Of a stretch of 57,090 nt of DNA, positions 43,098 through 51,779 are shown piece after piece. The DNA is taken from assembly GCA_949893755.1 (NCBI GenBank), contig CATLCV010000001.1, positions 1 through 57,090 of the forward strand. The letters are read 5' to 3'. Numbering within the stretch: position 1 is the stretch's first letter; the number at the start of each line of letters is the position of its first letter. The stretch comes from an uncultured Lachnospiraceae bacterium (lineage in GTDB: Bacteria > Bacillota > Clostridia > Lachnospirales > Lachnospiraceae). A program made the position numbers and the translations under genes. Below the pieces are notes generated by a model. The model saw only the letters and a list, made by a program, of their open reading frames with translations, made no database searches and was not told the DNA's origin.

Positions 43098-43406
43098 CTA
43101 TTTCAGCATATCCAGCACTGCCTTCTTAGGCTTTGCACCAAGATCTCTCTTGACTTCCTTGCCGTCCCGGAACACGATCAGGGTCGGGATGCTCATGACG
43201 CCGTACTTCTGCGCGATCTCCATTTCATTGTCGATATTCAGCTTGCCGACCTTCACATCGTCCGCTTCCCCCGCGATCTCCTCGATCACCGGAGCCATCA
43301 TCTTGCAGGGCCCGCACCAGTCCGCATAAAAATCTACCAGGACCGGCTTGTCTGACTGCAGGACCTCCTGTTCAAAATTCTGTGCCGTGATTGTTATTAC
43401 TGCCAT
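43098..43406 (-). CDS. trxA: Thioredoxin
   Basis: A 102-residue cytoplasmic disulfide reductase. The active site WCGPCKMM, the following cis-proline segment MSIPTLIVF and the normal length identify it. AAGGAGG lies 6 nt before the ATG. It starts 12 nt after the purN-purD stop and appears to be the last gene of the purine operon, an unusual place that may simply reflect cotranscription. Confidence 0.95.
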   Translation of the reverse strand: MAVITITAQNFEQEVLQSDKPVLVDFYADWCGPCKMMAPVIEEIAGEADDVKVGKLNIDNEMEIAQKYGVMSIPTLIVFRDGKEVKRDLGAKPKKAVLDMLK

Positions 43407-43418
43407 TGTTCTTCCTCC

Positions 43419-45341
43419 TTACGCTTCATCTATAGCTTTCCCAATATCATGCCGCATATACTTATTTCCAAATTCCACCCAGTCCGTGGCCGCATATGCA
43501 TTCTCCCGGGCTTCTCTCAGGTTCCTTCCCTTGGCGGTGACGCCCAGCACGCGGCCGCCGTTGGTCACGATCCGGTCCCCGTCGAATCGGGTTCCCGCGT
43601 GGAAGCAGTAATAACCCTCATGCTCCTTAAATTTTTCCAGCCCGCTGATGGCAAAGCCCTTTTCGTATTTGAGCGGATATCCGTCCGATGCCAGTACCAC
43701 GCAGACCGCCGCATTGTCCTCAAATTCCAGTTCTACCTGTCCCAGGCAGCCGTCGATGCAGGCCTCCACCACTTCGATCAGGTCATTCTTCATCCGGGGC
43801 AGTACCACCTGCGCCTCCGGATCCCCGAAACGCGCATTGTATTCCAGCACCTTGGGTCCGTCCTCCGTCAGGATCAGCCCGAAGAAGATCACACCCTTGA
43901 ACGGCCGTCCCTCCTCTGCCATGGCGTCCACGGTCGCCTGATAGATATATTTTTCACAGAACTGCTCCACCTCTTCCGTATAGAAGGGGCTTGGAGAAAA
44001 GGTTCCCATTCCGCCTGTATTCAGACCCGTATCGCCGTCTCCTGCCCGCTTGTGGTCCTGGGCAGAGGTCATGGTCTTGATGGTCTTGCCGTCTACAAAG
44101 GAGAGCACCGACACCTCCCGGCCCACCAGAAATTCTTCCACTACCATCTCATTTCCCGCGGAACCGAACTTCTTATCCAGCATGATCGTCTTGACGCCTT
44201 CCTTTGCCTCTTCCAGGTTCTGGCAGATCAGCACGCCCTTGCCAAGAGCCAGTCCGTCCGCCTTCAGTACGATCGGGAACTTGGCCGTTTCCAGATAGGC
44301 AAGCGCCGCATCCGGGTCGGTAAAGTTCTCAAAGGCCGCTGTAGGAATGTTGTATTTTTTCATCAGATTCTTGGAAAATGCCTTGGAGCCCTCCAGGATC
44401 GCCGCGTTCTTCCGGGGTCCGAAGGTCCGGATTCCGGCTGCCTCCAGCTCATCCACCAGCCCGCCTACCAGCGGATCGTCCATTCCTACGATGACCAGGT
44501 CGATCCGGTTCTCCTTTGCAAATGCCGTAAGCTTATCGAACTCCATGGCACCGATCGGCACACACTCGGCATACTCCGCAATCCCGGCATTTCCCGGCGC
44601 GCAGTACATCTTCTTTACTTTCGGGCTTTTCGCGGCGCTGGCCGCGATCGCATGTTCTCTGCCTCCGCTTCCCACAATTAATACGTTCATTTCTGCCTCC
44701 TGTCCGCTTCTCGTTGGTTCTTCTATGATCGCTTTTCCGTTTTCCACTGTGACCTTCCCGTTGGCGATCAGGTCAATGGCCCGCGGCAGGATCTTCCATT
44801 CCGCCTGCTCCATGACCCTGCGCTGCAGCTCCTTAGGGGTATCTCCCTGCCGCACCTCCACCGCCTTCTGCAGGATGATCGGCCCGGTATCCGTGCCCTC
44901 GTCTACAAAGTGCACCGTGGCGCCGGCCACCTTCACCCCTCTGGCAAGAGCCGCCTCATGCACTTTCAGTCCGTAATATCCGGTTCCGCAGAAGGAAGGG
45001 ATCAGAGAAGGATGGATGTTGATCATTCTGTCTCTGTATTTTGCTGTCATCTCCGGCGGGATCACTACCAGGAAACCTGCCAGCACCACCAGGTCCGGCT
45101 CAAAGCCGTCCACCGTCTCCAGGAGCTTTTGATTGAACTGCCCCCGGTCCTCAAAATCCTTCGGTGAAACACATGCTGCTGGAATGCCGTGTTTTGCGGC
45201 GCGCTCCAGGGCATATGCATTTTTATTATTGCTGATGACGCCTGCCAGCCTTGTATTGGTAATGGTTCCGGCTTCCACCGCGTCAATGATGGCCTGCAGG
45301 TTTGTCCCGCCTCCGGAAACCATGATTACGACATTTAACAT
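43419..45341 (-). CDS. purN-purD: Fused GAR transformylase (PurN) and GAR synthetase (PurD)
   Basis: A 640-residue bifunctional protein of purine synthesis. Residues 1 to about 205 are PurN (folate-binding and catalytic segments [33 protein letters not shown]); residues 218-640 are PurD ([17 protein letters not shown]-grasp with [12 protein letters not shown] and [13 protein letters not shown]). PurD makes GAR, and PurN formylates it, so consecutive steps are joined, in reverse order. The linker is only about 12 residues. AGGAGG precedes the internal Met218 (ATG at 44688-44690), so separate PurD may also be made. It overlaps purM by 7 nt. Confidence 0.92.
   Translation of the reverse strand: MLNVVIMVSGGGTNLQAIIDAVEAGTITNTRLAGVISNNKNAYALERAAKHGIPAACVSPKDFEDRGQFNQKLLETVDGFEPDLVVLAGFLVVIPPEMTAKYRDRMINIHPSLIPSFCGTGYYGLKVHEAALARGVKVAGATVHFVDEGTDTGPIILQKAVEVRQGDTPKELQRRVMEQAEWKILPRAIDLIANGKVTVENGKAIIEEPTRSGQEAEMNVLIVGSGGREHAIAASAAKSPKVKKMYCAPGNAGIAEYAECVPIGAMEFDKLTAFAKENRIDLVIVGMDDPLVGGLVDELEAAGIRTFGPRKNAAILEGSKAFSKNLMKKYNIPTAAFENFTDPDAALAYLETAKFPIVLKADGLALGKGVLICQNLEEAKEGVKTIMLDKKFGSAGNEMVVEEFLVGREVSVLSFVDGKTIKTMTSAQDHKRAGDGDTGLNTGGMGTFSPSPFYTEEVEQFCEKYIYQATVDAMAEEGRPFKGVIFFGLILTEDGPKVLEYNARFGDPEAQVVLPRMKNDLIEVVEACIDGCLGQVELEFEDNAAVCVVLASDGYPLKYEKGFAISGLEKFKEHEGYYCFHAGTRFDGDRIVTNGGRVLGVTAKGRNLREARENAYAATDWVEFGNKYMRHDIGKAIDEA
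44688..44701 (-). promoter_or_regulatory. Internal ribosome-binding site and ATG at the PurD start
   Basis: On the minus strand AGGAGG (44696-44701), 5-nt spacer CAGAA, then ATG (44688-44690), in frame with the PurN-PurD fusion. It looks like a relic of, or a working, separate purD start. Confidence 0.7.
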
Positions 45342-46366
45342 AAGGACACCCCTTTTTCACCGGCTTCGATCTCTCCCACCACATAAGGAGTCTCGCCTGC
45401 TGCCCGGATCGCTTCCATGGCCTTGTCCGCGTCTTCCGGATCCACCGCAAGCACCATCCCCAGGCCCATGTTGTAAGTGTTGTACATCATCTGCTCCTCG
45501 ATGCCGCCGGTCCTGGCAAGCAGTCCGAAGATCGGAGGAATGGGATAGCTGTCCCTGCGGATGACCGCCCGGGTGCCGTCCTTTAGCATCCTTGGAATAT
45601 TCTCATAGAAACCGCCTCCGGTAATGTGGCTGCACGCCTTCACCGTCACCCCGGCCTCCCGGATGCTCCGAAGCGCCTTCACATAGATCTTGGTAGGAGC
45701 CAGAAGCGCCTCGCCCAGAGTACATCCCAGACTGTCATGATACGTTTCCAGCGCTTCCCTGGTCATATCAAAAACCTTCCGCACCAGAGAAAACCCGTTG
45801 CTGTGAACGCCCGAGGACGCCATGCCGATGAGCACGTCTCCCGCTTTCAAGTCCTTTCCGGTGATCAGATCCTTTTCATCTACGATCCCCACCGCGAATC
45901 CGGCCAGGTCGTATTCCTCCTCCGGATAAAAGCCCGGCATCTCCGCGGTCTCGCCGCCGATCAGCGCGGCATTCGACTGCTTGCACCCTTTTGCGACCCC
46001 GCTTACGATGGCCGCGATCTTCTCAGGTTCATTTTTGCCGCATGCAATGTAATCCAGGAAAAACAGCGGTTCGCCCCCCGCGCAGGCAATGTCGTTGACA
46101 CACATCGCCACACAGTCGATCCCCACCGTATCGTGCCGGTCCATGAGAAACGCCAGCTTCAGCTTGGTCCCCACGCCGTCCGTACCGGATACCAGGGTCG
46201 GCTTTTCCATGCTTTTAAATCGTTCCATGGAGAATGCTCCGGAAAAACCGCCCAGATTCGTCAGAACCTCCGGACGCATCGTTCCCTGCACATGCTTCTT
46301 CATCAATTCCACTGCCTTATAGCCGGCCTCGATATCCACACCGGCAGCTTTGTAGTCTATTGCCAT
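45335..46366 (-). CDS. purM: Phosphoribosylformylglycinamidine cyclo-ligase (AIR synthetase)
   Basis: A 343-residue cytoplasmic enzyme that converts FGAM to AIR with [21 protein letters not shown]-type phosphate-binding segment, [33 protein letters not shown] and [15 protein letters not shown] are PurM hallmarks. AAGGAG precedes the ATG. It lies 32 nt after purE and overlaps purN-purD by 7 nt, so all are cotranscribed. Confidence 0.97.
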   Translation of the reverse strand: MAIDYKAAGVDIEAGYKAVELMKKHVQGTMRPEVLTNLGGFSGAFSMERFKSMEKPTLVSGTDGVGTKLKLAFLMDRHDTVGIDCVAMCVNDIACAGGEPLFFLDYIACGKNEPEKIAAIVSGVAKGCKQSNAALIGGETAEMPGFYPEEEYDLAGFAVGIVDEKDLITGKDLKAGDVLIGMASSGVHSNGFSLVRKVFDMTREALETYHDSLGCTLGEALLAPTKIYVKALRSIREAGVTVKACSHITGGGFYENIPRMLKDGTRAVIRRDSYPIPPIFGLLARTGGIEEQMMYNTYNMGLGMVLAVDPEDADKAMEAIRAAGETPYVVGEIEAGEKGVSLC

Positions 46367-46398
46367 TGCTTTTTCTCCTTCTTCTGTGTACAGTTGCT

Positions 46399-46908
46399 TT
46401 ATTGTGCCAGATACGCCTCATAACCGATCTCGTCCAGCTTCGCTGCCTTGGCCTGAACGGTTTCTTTCATTTCCGCCGTATATGCCTTGAGCCGATCCAA
46501 AAGCTCTGGTTCCGATACGGCCAGGATCTTCGCAGCCAATATCGCCGCGTTCATGCCGCCGTCGATCGCCACCGTTGCCACCGGAATGCCGGGGGGCATC
46601 TGTACGATGGAATACAGCGCGTCCGTCCCGTCCAGATTCTTTCCGGACAGCGGAACCCCGATGACCGGCATCGGAAACAGCGCCGCGCACATGCCCGGCA
46701 GATGGGCCGCCATACCTGCCCCTGCGATGATCACCCTGATCCCTTTTCCTTCTGCCGCCTTCGCCCATTCAAAAAACACATCCGGTTCCCGATGAGCGGA
46801 GATGATCGTCATCTCATACTCGATCCCAAACTTCTCCAACTGCTTTGCAGCCTTGCTCATGACCTTTAAGTCCGAGTCACTGCCCATTACAATTCCTACC
46901 TTCGGCAT
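46399..46908 (-). CDS. purE: 5-(carboxyamino)imidazole ribonucleotide mutase
   Basis: A 169-residue cytoplasmic enzyme acting on N5-CAIR to give [37 protein letters not shown] and [12 protein letters not shown] are class I PurE motifs with the catalytic Ser-Asp-Ser and His. The AGGTGGG site lies inside the 3' end of the aminopeptidase gene, which it overlaps by 32 nt. No purK is visible next to it. Confidence 0.97.
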   Translation of the reverse strand: MPKVGIVMGSDSDLKVMSKAAKQLEKFGIEYEMTIISAHREPDVFFEWAKAAEGKGIRVIIAGAGMAAHLPGMCAALFPMPVIGVPLSGKNLDGTDALYSIVQMPPGIPVATVAIDGGMNAAILAAKILAVSEPELLDRLKAYTAEMKETVQAKAAKLDEIGYEAYLAQ

Positions 46909-49006
46909 CCTTTTCCCACCTTTCTAATGGTTCGTTGAGCACTTCCGTTCCCGGGAGTACAAATCTTCCGTTCTTCAACAGTATAATTCTTTTTCCTTCT
47001 TTTGTCACTACACTGATTTCATCCAGCTCCTCATAGGGAATCGTGATATCCGTATGACACTGGAAATAGGCCTTCTCCGGGTCTTCCTTCCGAAGCCTGG
47101 AAATGGAGTTGTCCTTCGCCACGATCTCCTTTCCGTTGGGATTGTAGACCCTCACATCCTCGCTCCAGCTGTAGCAGGTATCGCCCACCGCAAAGTGGGG
47201 GCCTGTCTTTTCCGCAATGAGGATCGGCAGCTTTTCCTCGATCTGGTACTTCCTGCCTGCCACGTAAGCGGTGGTATTGGTCCCGATCGCGAACTCTCCC
47301 AGCGGCAGCGTCGGATGGTCGTGGAGCACATTGTCGCTGACATATTTCCGGTTGTCCTCTTCATTTTCAAAGTTGGAACAGGTATAATCCGTGATCCTGC
47401 CGTCCCGGAAGGTCAGCTTCAGATCCCTGTACTGCAGCTCGTTCAGGTACACCCTGCTTACATGCAGAACCCCTTGTGTCCCTTCCAGGACCGGGGAGGT
47501 GAAGATCTCGCCCACCGGGATATTGACGTCTGCCACACAGTTTTCGAAGACTGTCTCTTTTTCCGGATCCTCCAGAGGATACAGCTTCACCCTGATATCC
47601 GTCTCGTTCTTCCCTTTTCCCAGTACATGGACGTACTCTCCCTGATCCAGCGCGTCGATCATCCTCGGCTGTACCGTCTCATAAAGCTTGGCGTCCAGGG
47701 TATTGATCCGGATGACTTCATCAAAGATCTCCGCATACTGCTCTCCGATCTCCGGAACCGGAAATGCGATGATCGTGAAGCTCCGTTCCTCCCCCTTGAT
47801 ATACTGGTTCGTGATCTGCCCGGATCTGCTGTCATAGGTCAGGGATAAGCTTCGCTGCGCTTCCGTATAGGTGTTGGCTTCCTTTTTCACCTGCGGAGAA
47901 AAGGGCTTCTCTCCAAATGTCTCGATCAGGGCCGGGCCTGCATACTGCGCCGCCTGTCTTTCGCTCTCCTCATACACATGCCGGAGCACATCCAGCTTCC
48001 GCTCCATATACCGCTTGTCCAGGATCAGCGCCTCATCCTGACGGTGGTCGTATTCGTACTGCTTATTCGCGGCGGCTCCCCAGAAACCGACCTTTCTCTG
48101 ACCGCGCTTTGTCACCACGCCGGAAGCCGCGCGGTAAATGACCGGAGCCAGGCCCATTTTTTCAAAATTCTCGATGGCCAGCTTGACTACCCGCTCGAAT
48201 CCCAGACGGTATCGGATATCGACCACCGATTTTTTAGACAGGTCCTTTCCCGTATTGATAAAGCCGATCCGATAGCCTTCCGTATAGACGTCCGCCATCT
48301 TTTTCAGAGTCTCCAGCGGCAGGCTTCTCAGATGCCTTGCGGTCCCCAGCTCATTTTCTGTAATGTATTCCCCGAAGCGGTACAGATACCTCTCATCGTC
48401 CAGGTCTTCACAGAGCACCACATCCGCCGCAAAGGACTGCATGGGATAGAGCTGTTCCTCGATCCGCTCTGTCAGGAAGACATCGCAGTAGTCGCTGGCA
48501 TACCAGTAGAAGATGTCCCGGATGCTCTCAGGCTTTGGAATCCCGCCTTCAAAATGATTGTAGACCTGGATCAGCAGTTCGTTCAGGATCGTCAGATAAT
48601 CGGGCCTGCACTCGAAGGCATAGGCGATCCCGCCGCGAAGCTCCGTATACAGGAAGCTGAGCAGCTTTCCCATTTCTTCCCCGAAGACGGACACGGCATA
48701 CTCCGGATTGGCATAGCTTTTTTCATAATGGTCCGGCAGGATGTCCGCATATAAGGCATGATTCCCCTCCTGCAGCTCTTCCAGGCTGAGCTTGTGCCAG
48801 GAGCCGTCCATGATCTGCCTGGTGATCTCTGTCAGCCCCAGGGAAAATCCCGCCATCTGCCGGAAATAATCCCGGAACGGCTCCGCCGTAGTGTCCTCCG
48901 CCTGCATCTCCTTCAATCTTGCGACCGACAGGTCATACCTTTCCTGATATCCTTCCTTTTCAGACTCCGGCGCTCCCTCCGGAATCCGGCCTTGGTTTTC
49001 ACTCAT
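46877..49006 (-). CDS. M29-like aminopeptidase
   Basis: A 709-residue cytoplasmic metallopeptidase-like protein. The C-terminal third contains the M29 features GEFAIGTNTTAYVAGRKY and ILIAEKTGPHFAVGDTCYSW with its metal-binding His/Asp, preceded by VNIPVGEIFTSPVLEGTQG. The N-terminal about 330 residues are the long helical extension seen in Lachnospiraceae members. The ATG overlaps the DUF6142 stop (ATGA) and has GGAG upstream. Its overlap with purE suggests cotranscription with purine genes; a role in peptide recycling is likely. Confidence 0.82.
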   Translation of the reverse strand: MSENQGRIPEGAPESEKEGYQERYDLSVARLKEMQAEDTTAEPFRDYFRQMAGFSLGLTEITRQIMDGSWHKLSLEELQEGNHALYADILPDHYEKSYANPEYAVSVFGEEMGKLLSFLYTELRGGIAYAFECRPDYLTILNELLIQVYNHFEGGIPKPESIRDIFYWYASDYCDVFLTERIEEQLYPMQSFAADVVLCEDLDDERYLYRFGEYITENELGTARHLRSLPLETLKKMADVYTEGYRIGFINTGKDLSKKSVVDIRYRLGFERVVKLAIENFEKMGLAPVIYRAASGVVTKRGQRKVGFWGAAANKQYEYDHRQDEALILDKRYMERKLDVLRHVYEESERQAAQYAGPALIETFGEKPFSPQVKKEANTYTEAQRSLSLTYDSRSGQITNQYIKGEERSFTIIAFPVPEIGEQYAEIFDEVIRINTLDAKLYETVQPRMIDALDQGEYVHVLGKGKNETDIRVKLYPLEDPEKETVFENCVADVNIPVGEIFTSPVLEGTQGVLHVSRVYLNELQYRDLKLTFRDGRITDYTCSNFENEEDNRKYVSDNVLHDHPTLPLGEFAIGTNTTAYVAGRKYQIEEKLPILIAEKTGPHFAVGDTCYSWSEDVRVYNPNGKEIVAKDNSISRLRKEDPEKAYFQCHTDITIPYEELDEISVVTKEGKRIILLKNGRFVLPGTEVLNEPLERWEKDAEGRNCNGQ

Positions 49007-49377
49007 TTCCTAACTCCTCCACAAAAAATAATGATCAGGCCGAGCAGGATCAGCAGATTCGCCGCGATCCCGAGCCTGCAGAAGATATATCTCTTTTCTC
49101 TCTCCCGAAATCCTTTTACACCTGCCCTTACTCCCAGAACGGAAAATATCATTGCCATGATACCGAATCCGCCGATAAATCCCGCGGCCGCGCCGTGCTT
49201 CCAGTACGCAATCCCCACTGCCCCCGCGAGAAGCAGAAAAGAGCCGGAAGCATACCAGCAGGAATGCGCGCCCATGTGGGAATATTTCATAGGGGCCTGT
49301 CCGTACTTCCTGGTCCCCCGCTTTTTTCTCCCCCTGTCACGAATCCGCTTTTTTGTATTGTTTGCGCTTCTGGCCAT
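49003..49377 (-). CDS. DUF6142-family small membrane protein
   Basis: A 124-residue protein with a basic N-terminus (KKRIRDRGRKKRGTRKYG) and three predicted membrane helices (WYASGSFLLLAGAVGIAYW, AAGFIGGFGIMAMIFSVLG, LLILLGLIIIFCG). The basic start and helix layout match what I know as DUF6142; function unknown. AAGGAG precedes the ATG. It overlaps VanZ by 41 nt and the aminopeptidase by 4 nt, so it is translationally coupled within the operon. Confidence 0.7.
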   Translation of the reverse strand: MARSANNTKKRIRDRGRKKRGTRKYGQAPMKYSHMGAHSCWYASGSFLLLAGAVGIAYWKHGAAAGFIGGFGIMAMIFSVLGVRAGVKGFREREKRYIFCRLGIAANLLILLGLIIIFCGGVRK

Positions 49378-49828
49378 AACACTTTCTCCTTATGATATTG
49401 CAGATCAAAAATAAAATGTATCCCAGAACACCTCCCAGGGTATTCAGAAGCAGGTCGTCCACGTCAAAGCTTCCGACCCTGGCAAATAGCTGAAAGATCT
49501 CCACCCCCAGGCTCAGAGCGAAGCTGTAGAACAGTGTCTGGAAAAATCCTCTGCTCGTGCTTGCCATAGATATAAAAAATCCATACGGCACAAAGATCAG
49601 GATATTTCCGAACAGATTGGCAAATACGGCAAATGCCCCAAGCTCCTCCCTGTATTCGATAAAGCGCATGATCTCCTTGAACAGCACCAGGTTATACCGA
49701 TACCCTTCCGCTGGCTCCGTGCGTCCGTACCACTCCGCAAAGCACAAAAAATACACCAGAAATGCAATATAAAGTACAAACATTACTTTTCCAAGAATGC
49801 GGTACCTTCTAACTTGTCTCTGACTCAA
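49337..49828 (-). CDS. VanZ-family membrane protein
   Basis: A 163-residue polytopic protein with four helices. YNLVLFKEIMRF, LFGNILIFVPYGFFISM and FQLFARVGSFDVDDLLLNTLGGVLGY are VanZ-like signatures. VanZ confers low teicoplanin resistance; most chromosomal homologues have no proven role. The start is a TTG with AAGGAG 8 nt upstream. It is the first gene of the run leading to purE. Confidence 0.88.
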   Translation of the reverse strand: MSQRQVRRYRILGKVMFVLYIAFLVYFLCFAEWYGRTEPAEGYRYNLVLFKEIMRFIEYREELGAFAVFANLFGNILIFVPYGFFISMASTSRGFFQTLFYSFALSLGVEIFQLFARVGSFDVDDLLLNTLGGVLGYILFLICNIIRRKCYGQKRKQYKKADS

Positions 49829-49878
49829 AATAATACTCCTTCAGATTGTCTCCCGTCCGGTCCCGGCCGGACAGCCCC

Positions 49879-50028
49879 TTAAAATGTGATCTCTCCCCGA
49901 TGCTTCAAAAGCCGTGCTCCGTTCACGATGGTGATCACCCCGGATGTGATCCCGATCACGATCATCACGATCCCAAATGCAATATTCATCCCGCCGGATG
50001 ACGTCATTGTTTTATATGCTCTCTCCAT
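49879..50028 (-). CDS. Small single-helix membrane protein (49 residues), unknown
   Basis: The product has a short polar start (MERAYKTMTSSGG), one long helix (IAFGIVMIVIGITSGVITIV) and a basic end (LLKHRGEITF). AAAGGAG lies 10 nt before the ATG at 50028, and the longer frame has no site. It lies between pyrE and VanZ on the same strand. No family recognised. Confidence 0.55.
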   Translation of the reverse strand: MERAYKTMTSSGGMNIAFGIVMIVIGITSGVITIVNGARLLKHRGEITF

Positions 50029-50104
50029 GCAATCATGCTCCTTTGATAGTATTTGTGCGCGGCAGTCCAAAAGCCGCCGCTTTCATAATGGCCTCCGTTA
50101 CCGG

Positions 50105-50791
50105 TCACGCTGTAACCTTCACTCCATATGTATTATAATATGCATCAATCGCTGATTTTAATGTATCATCGATCACGATTTGTCCGCCGCATTCCTGATT
50201 GTAGAGACACTCTACTACTTCTTCCATACTTACGATCGCCGCTGTATCAAATCCATAAAGGTCTTTGATCTCATCCAGCGCGCTCTTCTGTCCGCCTTTT
50301 CCGACCTCCATGCGGTTCAGGGACACGATCAGCCCCTTCACCTCCACGTCAGCCTGCGCCTTCAGGATAGGGAAGGTTTCCTCAATGGACTTGCCGGAGG
50401 TGGTCACATCCTCAATGATCACCACCCGGTCTCCGTCCTGCAGCTTGCTTCCCAGCAGGATTCCCGTATCCCCGTGGTCCTTGGTCTCCTTTCGGTTGGA
50501 GCAGTACCGCACGTCCTTGCCGTACAGCCTGCTGATCGCGATCGTCGTCGCCACAGACAGGGGGATCCCCTTGTATGCAGGCCCGAACAGCACGTCAAAA
50601 TCCAGCCCGTAATTGTCATAGATCGCTTTTGCGTAGTATTCCCCCAGCTTCTGGAGCTGGGTTCCCGTCACATACGCGCCCGCATTCATGAAAAACGGGG
50701 ATTTTCTGCCGCTCTTTAATGTGAAGTCACCGAATTGAAGCACCTTGCTTTCCACCATAAATTCAATAAATTCTCTCTTATAGTTCTCCAT
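50105..50791 (-). CDS. pyrE: Orotate phosphoribosyltransferase
   Basis: A 228-residue cytoplasmic enzyme that makes OMP from orotate and PRPP. The PRPP loop VVIIEDVTTSGKSIEE, the flexible-loop segment NRKETKDHGDTG and FGPAYKGIPLS identify it. AAGGAG precedes the ATG by about 11 nt. It has its own promoter and a 130-nt leader with duplicated sequence (50866-50921). No other pyrimidine gene is in the window. Confidence 0.96.
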   Translation of the reverse strand: MENYKREFIEFMVESKVLQFGDFTLKSGRKSPFFMNAGAYVTGTQLQKLGEYYAKAIYDNYGLDFDVLFGPAYKGIPLSVATTIAISRLYGKDVRYCSNRKETKDHGDTGILLGSKLQDGDRVVIIEDVTTSGKSIEETFPILKAQADVEVKGLIVSLNRMEVGKGGQKSALDEIKDLYGFDTAAIVSMEEVVECLYNQECGGQIVIDDTLKSAIDAYYNTYGVKVTA

Positions 50792-50865
50792 AGTCCTGCT
50801 TCTCCTTCTTTTTGAGTTTCACTTATTATCTTCTCTCAAAATACTTTTTCCATCTTATCCGATCG

Positions 50866-50921
50866 TCCTGTACAAAACAGATATCTTATTTTATATCCTA
50901 TCGCACAGTCCTGTACTAAAC
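50866..50921 (-). repeat. Direct repeats in the pyrE leader
   Basis: GTTTAGTACAGGA (50909-50921) and GTTTTGTACAGGA (50866-50878) on the minus strand differ at one base and are each followed by a CGAT..GGATA-like stretch, suggesting a tandem duplication of leader sequence or a pair of protein sites. Confidence 0.5.
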
Positions 50922-50929
50922 GTCACCTC

Positions 50930-50958
50930 ATTCTAACATATCATTTCCAAAATAACAA
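50930..50958 (-). promoter_or_regulatory. Predicted promoter of pyrE
   Basis: On the minus strand, -35 TTGTTA (50953-50958), 17-bp spacer and -10 TAGAAT (50930-50935). The first leader repeat starts about at the expected transcript start. Confidence 0.65.
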
Positions 50959-50985
50959 TTAAGAAACAGGATTTTACGGTTAAAT

Positions 50986-51720
50986 TTACCATTTGCATTT
51001 CTGCTGCTGGATCTGCTCTGCCTCTTCCTGCGTGATCACATGGTGCCTGACCATGCTCTGCAGCACCAGGACCACGCGCCGGGCGGCCAGCTCCCGGCTG
51101 ATATCCGGGGAATACATGGATGGCGCGTTGGGCACCCCGGCCAGCATGGCGGCTTCGTAGTCCGTCACTTCTTTCGGCAGCTTCCCGAAGTAACCCATAG
51201 AAGCCGCATAGATTCCCTCATAGCCGCTGCCGAAATTGGCCGTATTGACATACAGTTCGAAGAGCTCCTCTTTGGTATAGTTCTTTTCCATATCATATGC
51301 CGCGAATACCTCCGCGGCCTTCCGCTCCATTCGCTTTTCCTGCGTAAACAGCATGTTTTTCGCAATCTGCTGCGTGATCGTGCTTCCGCCTTCCACATAA
51401 GACATTTCCCGGATATCCGTCCATGCGGCGCGCGCGACCGCGATCGGGTCGATTCCCGAATGGGACATAAACCGGTGGTCCTCCACGGATATGACGGCTT
51501 CTATATAAAAATCAGACATCTCCGAATAGACTGTAAAATTTTCCTTCGCACGGATCTCCTCCACCCGTTCCTCGATAGAAGTCTGAGATATGGCTTCCTG
51601 GTACATCCGATATCCTTTCACCCCGAAAAACACGCCGACTGCCGCTGCAAGGCACACACACATCAGAAGCAGCTTTAATATGAGTTTTCGGACAGGATGT
51701 CTCTTTTTTACTCTTCTCAA
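50986..51720 (-). CDS. Monofunctional GT51 peptidoglycan transglycosylase
   Basis: A 244-residue membrane-anchored enzyme that polymerises lipid II. It has an N-terminal helix (LILKLLLMCVCLAAAVGVFF) and GT51 motifs SVEDHRFMSHSGID (catalytic Glu), EGGSTITQQIAKN, KRMERKAAEVFAAYDME and KEELFELYVN. No transpeptidase domain follows, as in MtgA-type enzymes. The apparent TTG start at 51720 has only an awkwardly close AGGAG, so the exact start is uncertain. It lies 59 nt after the ABC permease gene on the same strand. Confidence 0.9.
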   Translation of the reverse strand: MRRVKKRHPVRKLILKLLLMCVCLAAAVGVFFGVKGYRMYQEAISQTSIEERVEEIRAKENFTVYSEMSDFYIEAVISVEDHRFMSHSGIDPIAVARAAWTDIREMSYVEGGSTITQQIAKNMLFTQEKRMERKAAEVFAAYDMEKNYTKEELFELYVNTANFGSGYEGIYAASMGYFGKLPKEVTDYEAAMLAGVPNAPSMYSPDISRELAARRVVLVLQSMVRHHVITQEEAEQIQQQKCKW

Positions 51721-51779
51721 TCTCCTGTCAGTTCCTTTCCGTTTTTTTGATCAGATGATCCGCCCTGCCGTTTCCGGTA

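Noticed and set aside
43449-44681. 410-codon plus-strand open frame opposite purN-purD
   Set aside because: It mirrors the codons of a clearly conserved enzyme, has no ribosome site and resembles no protein.
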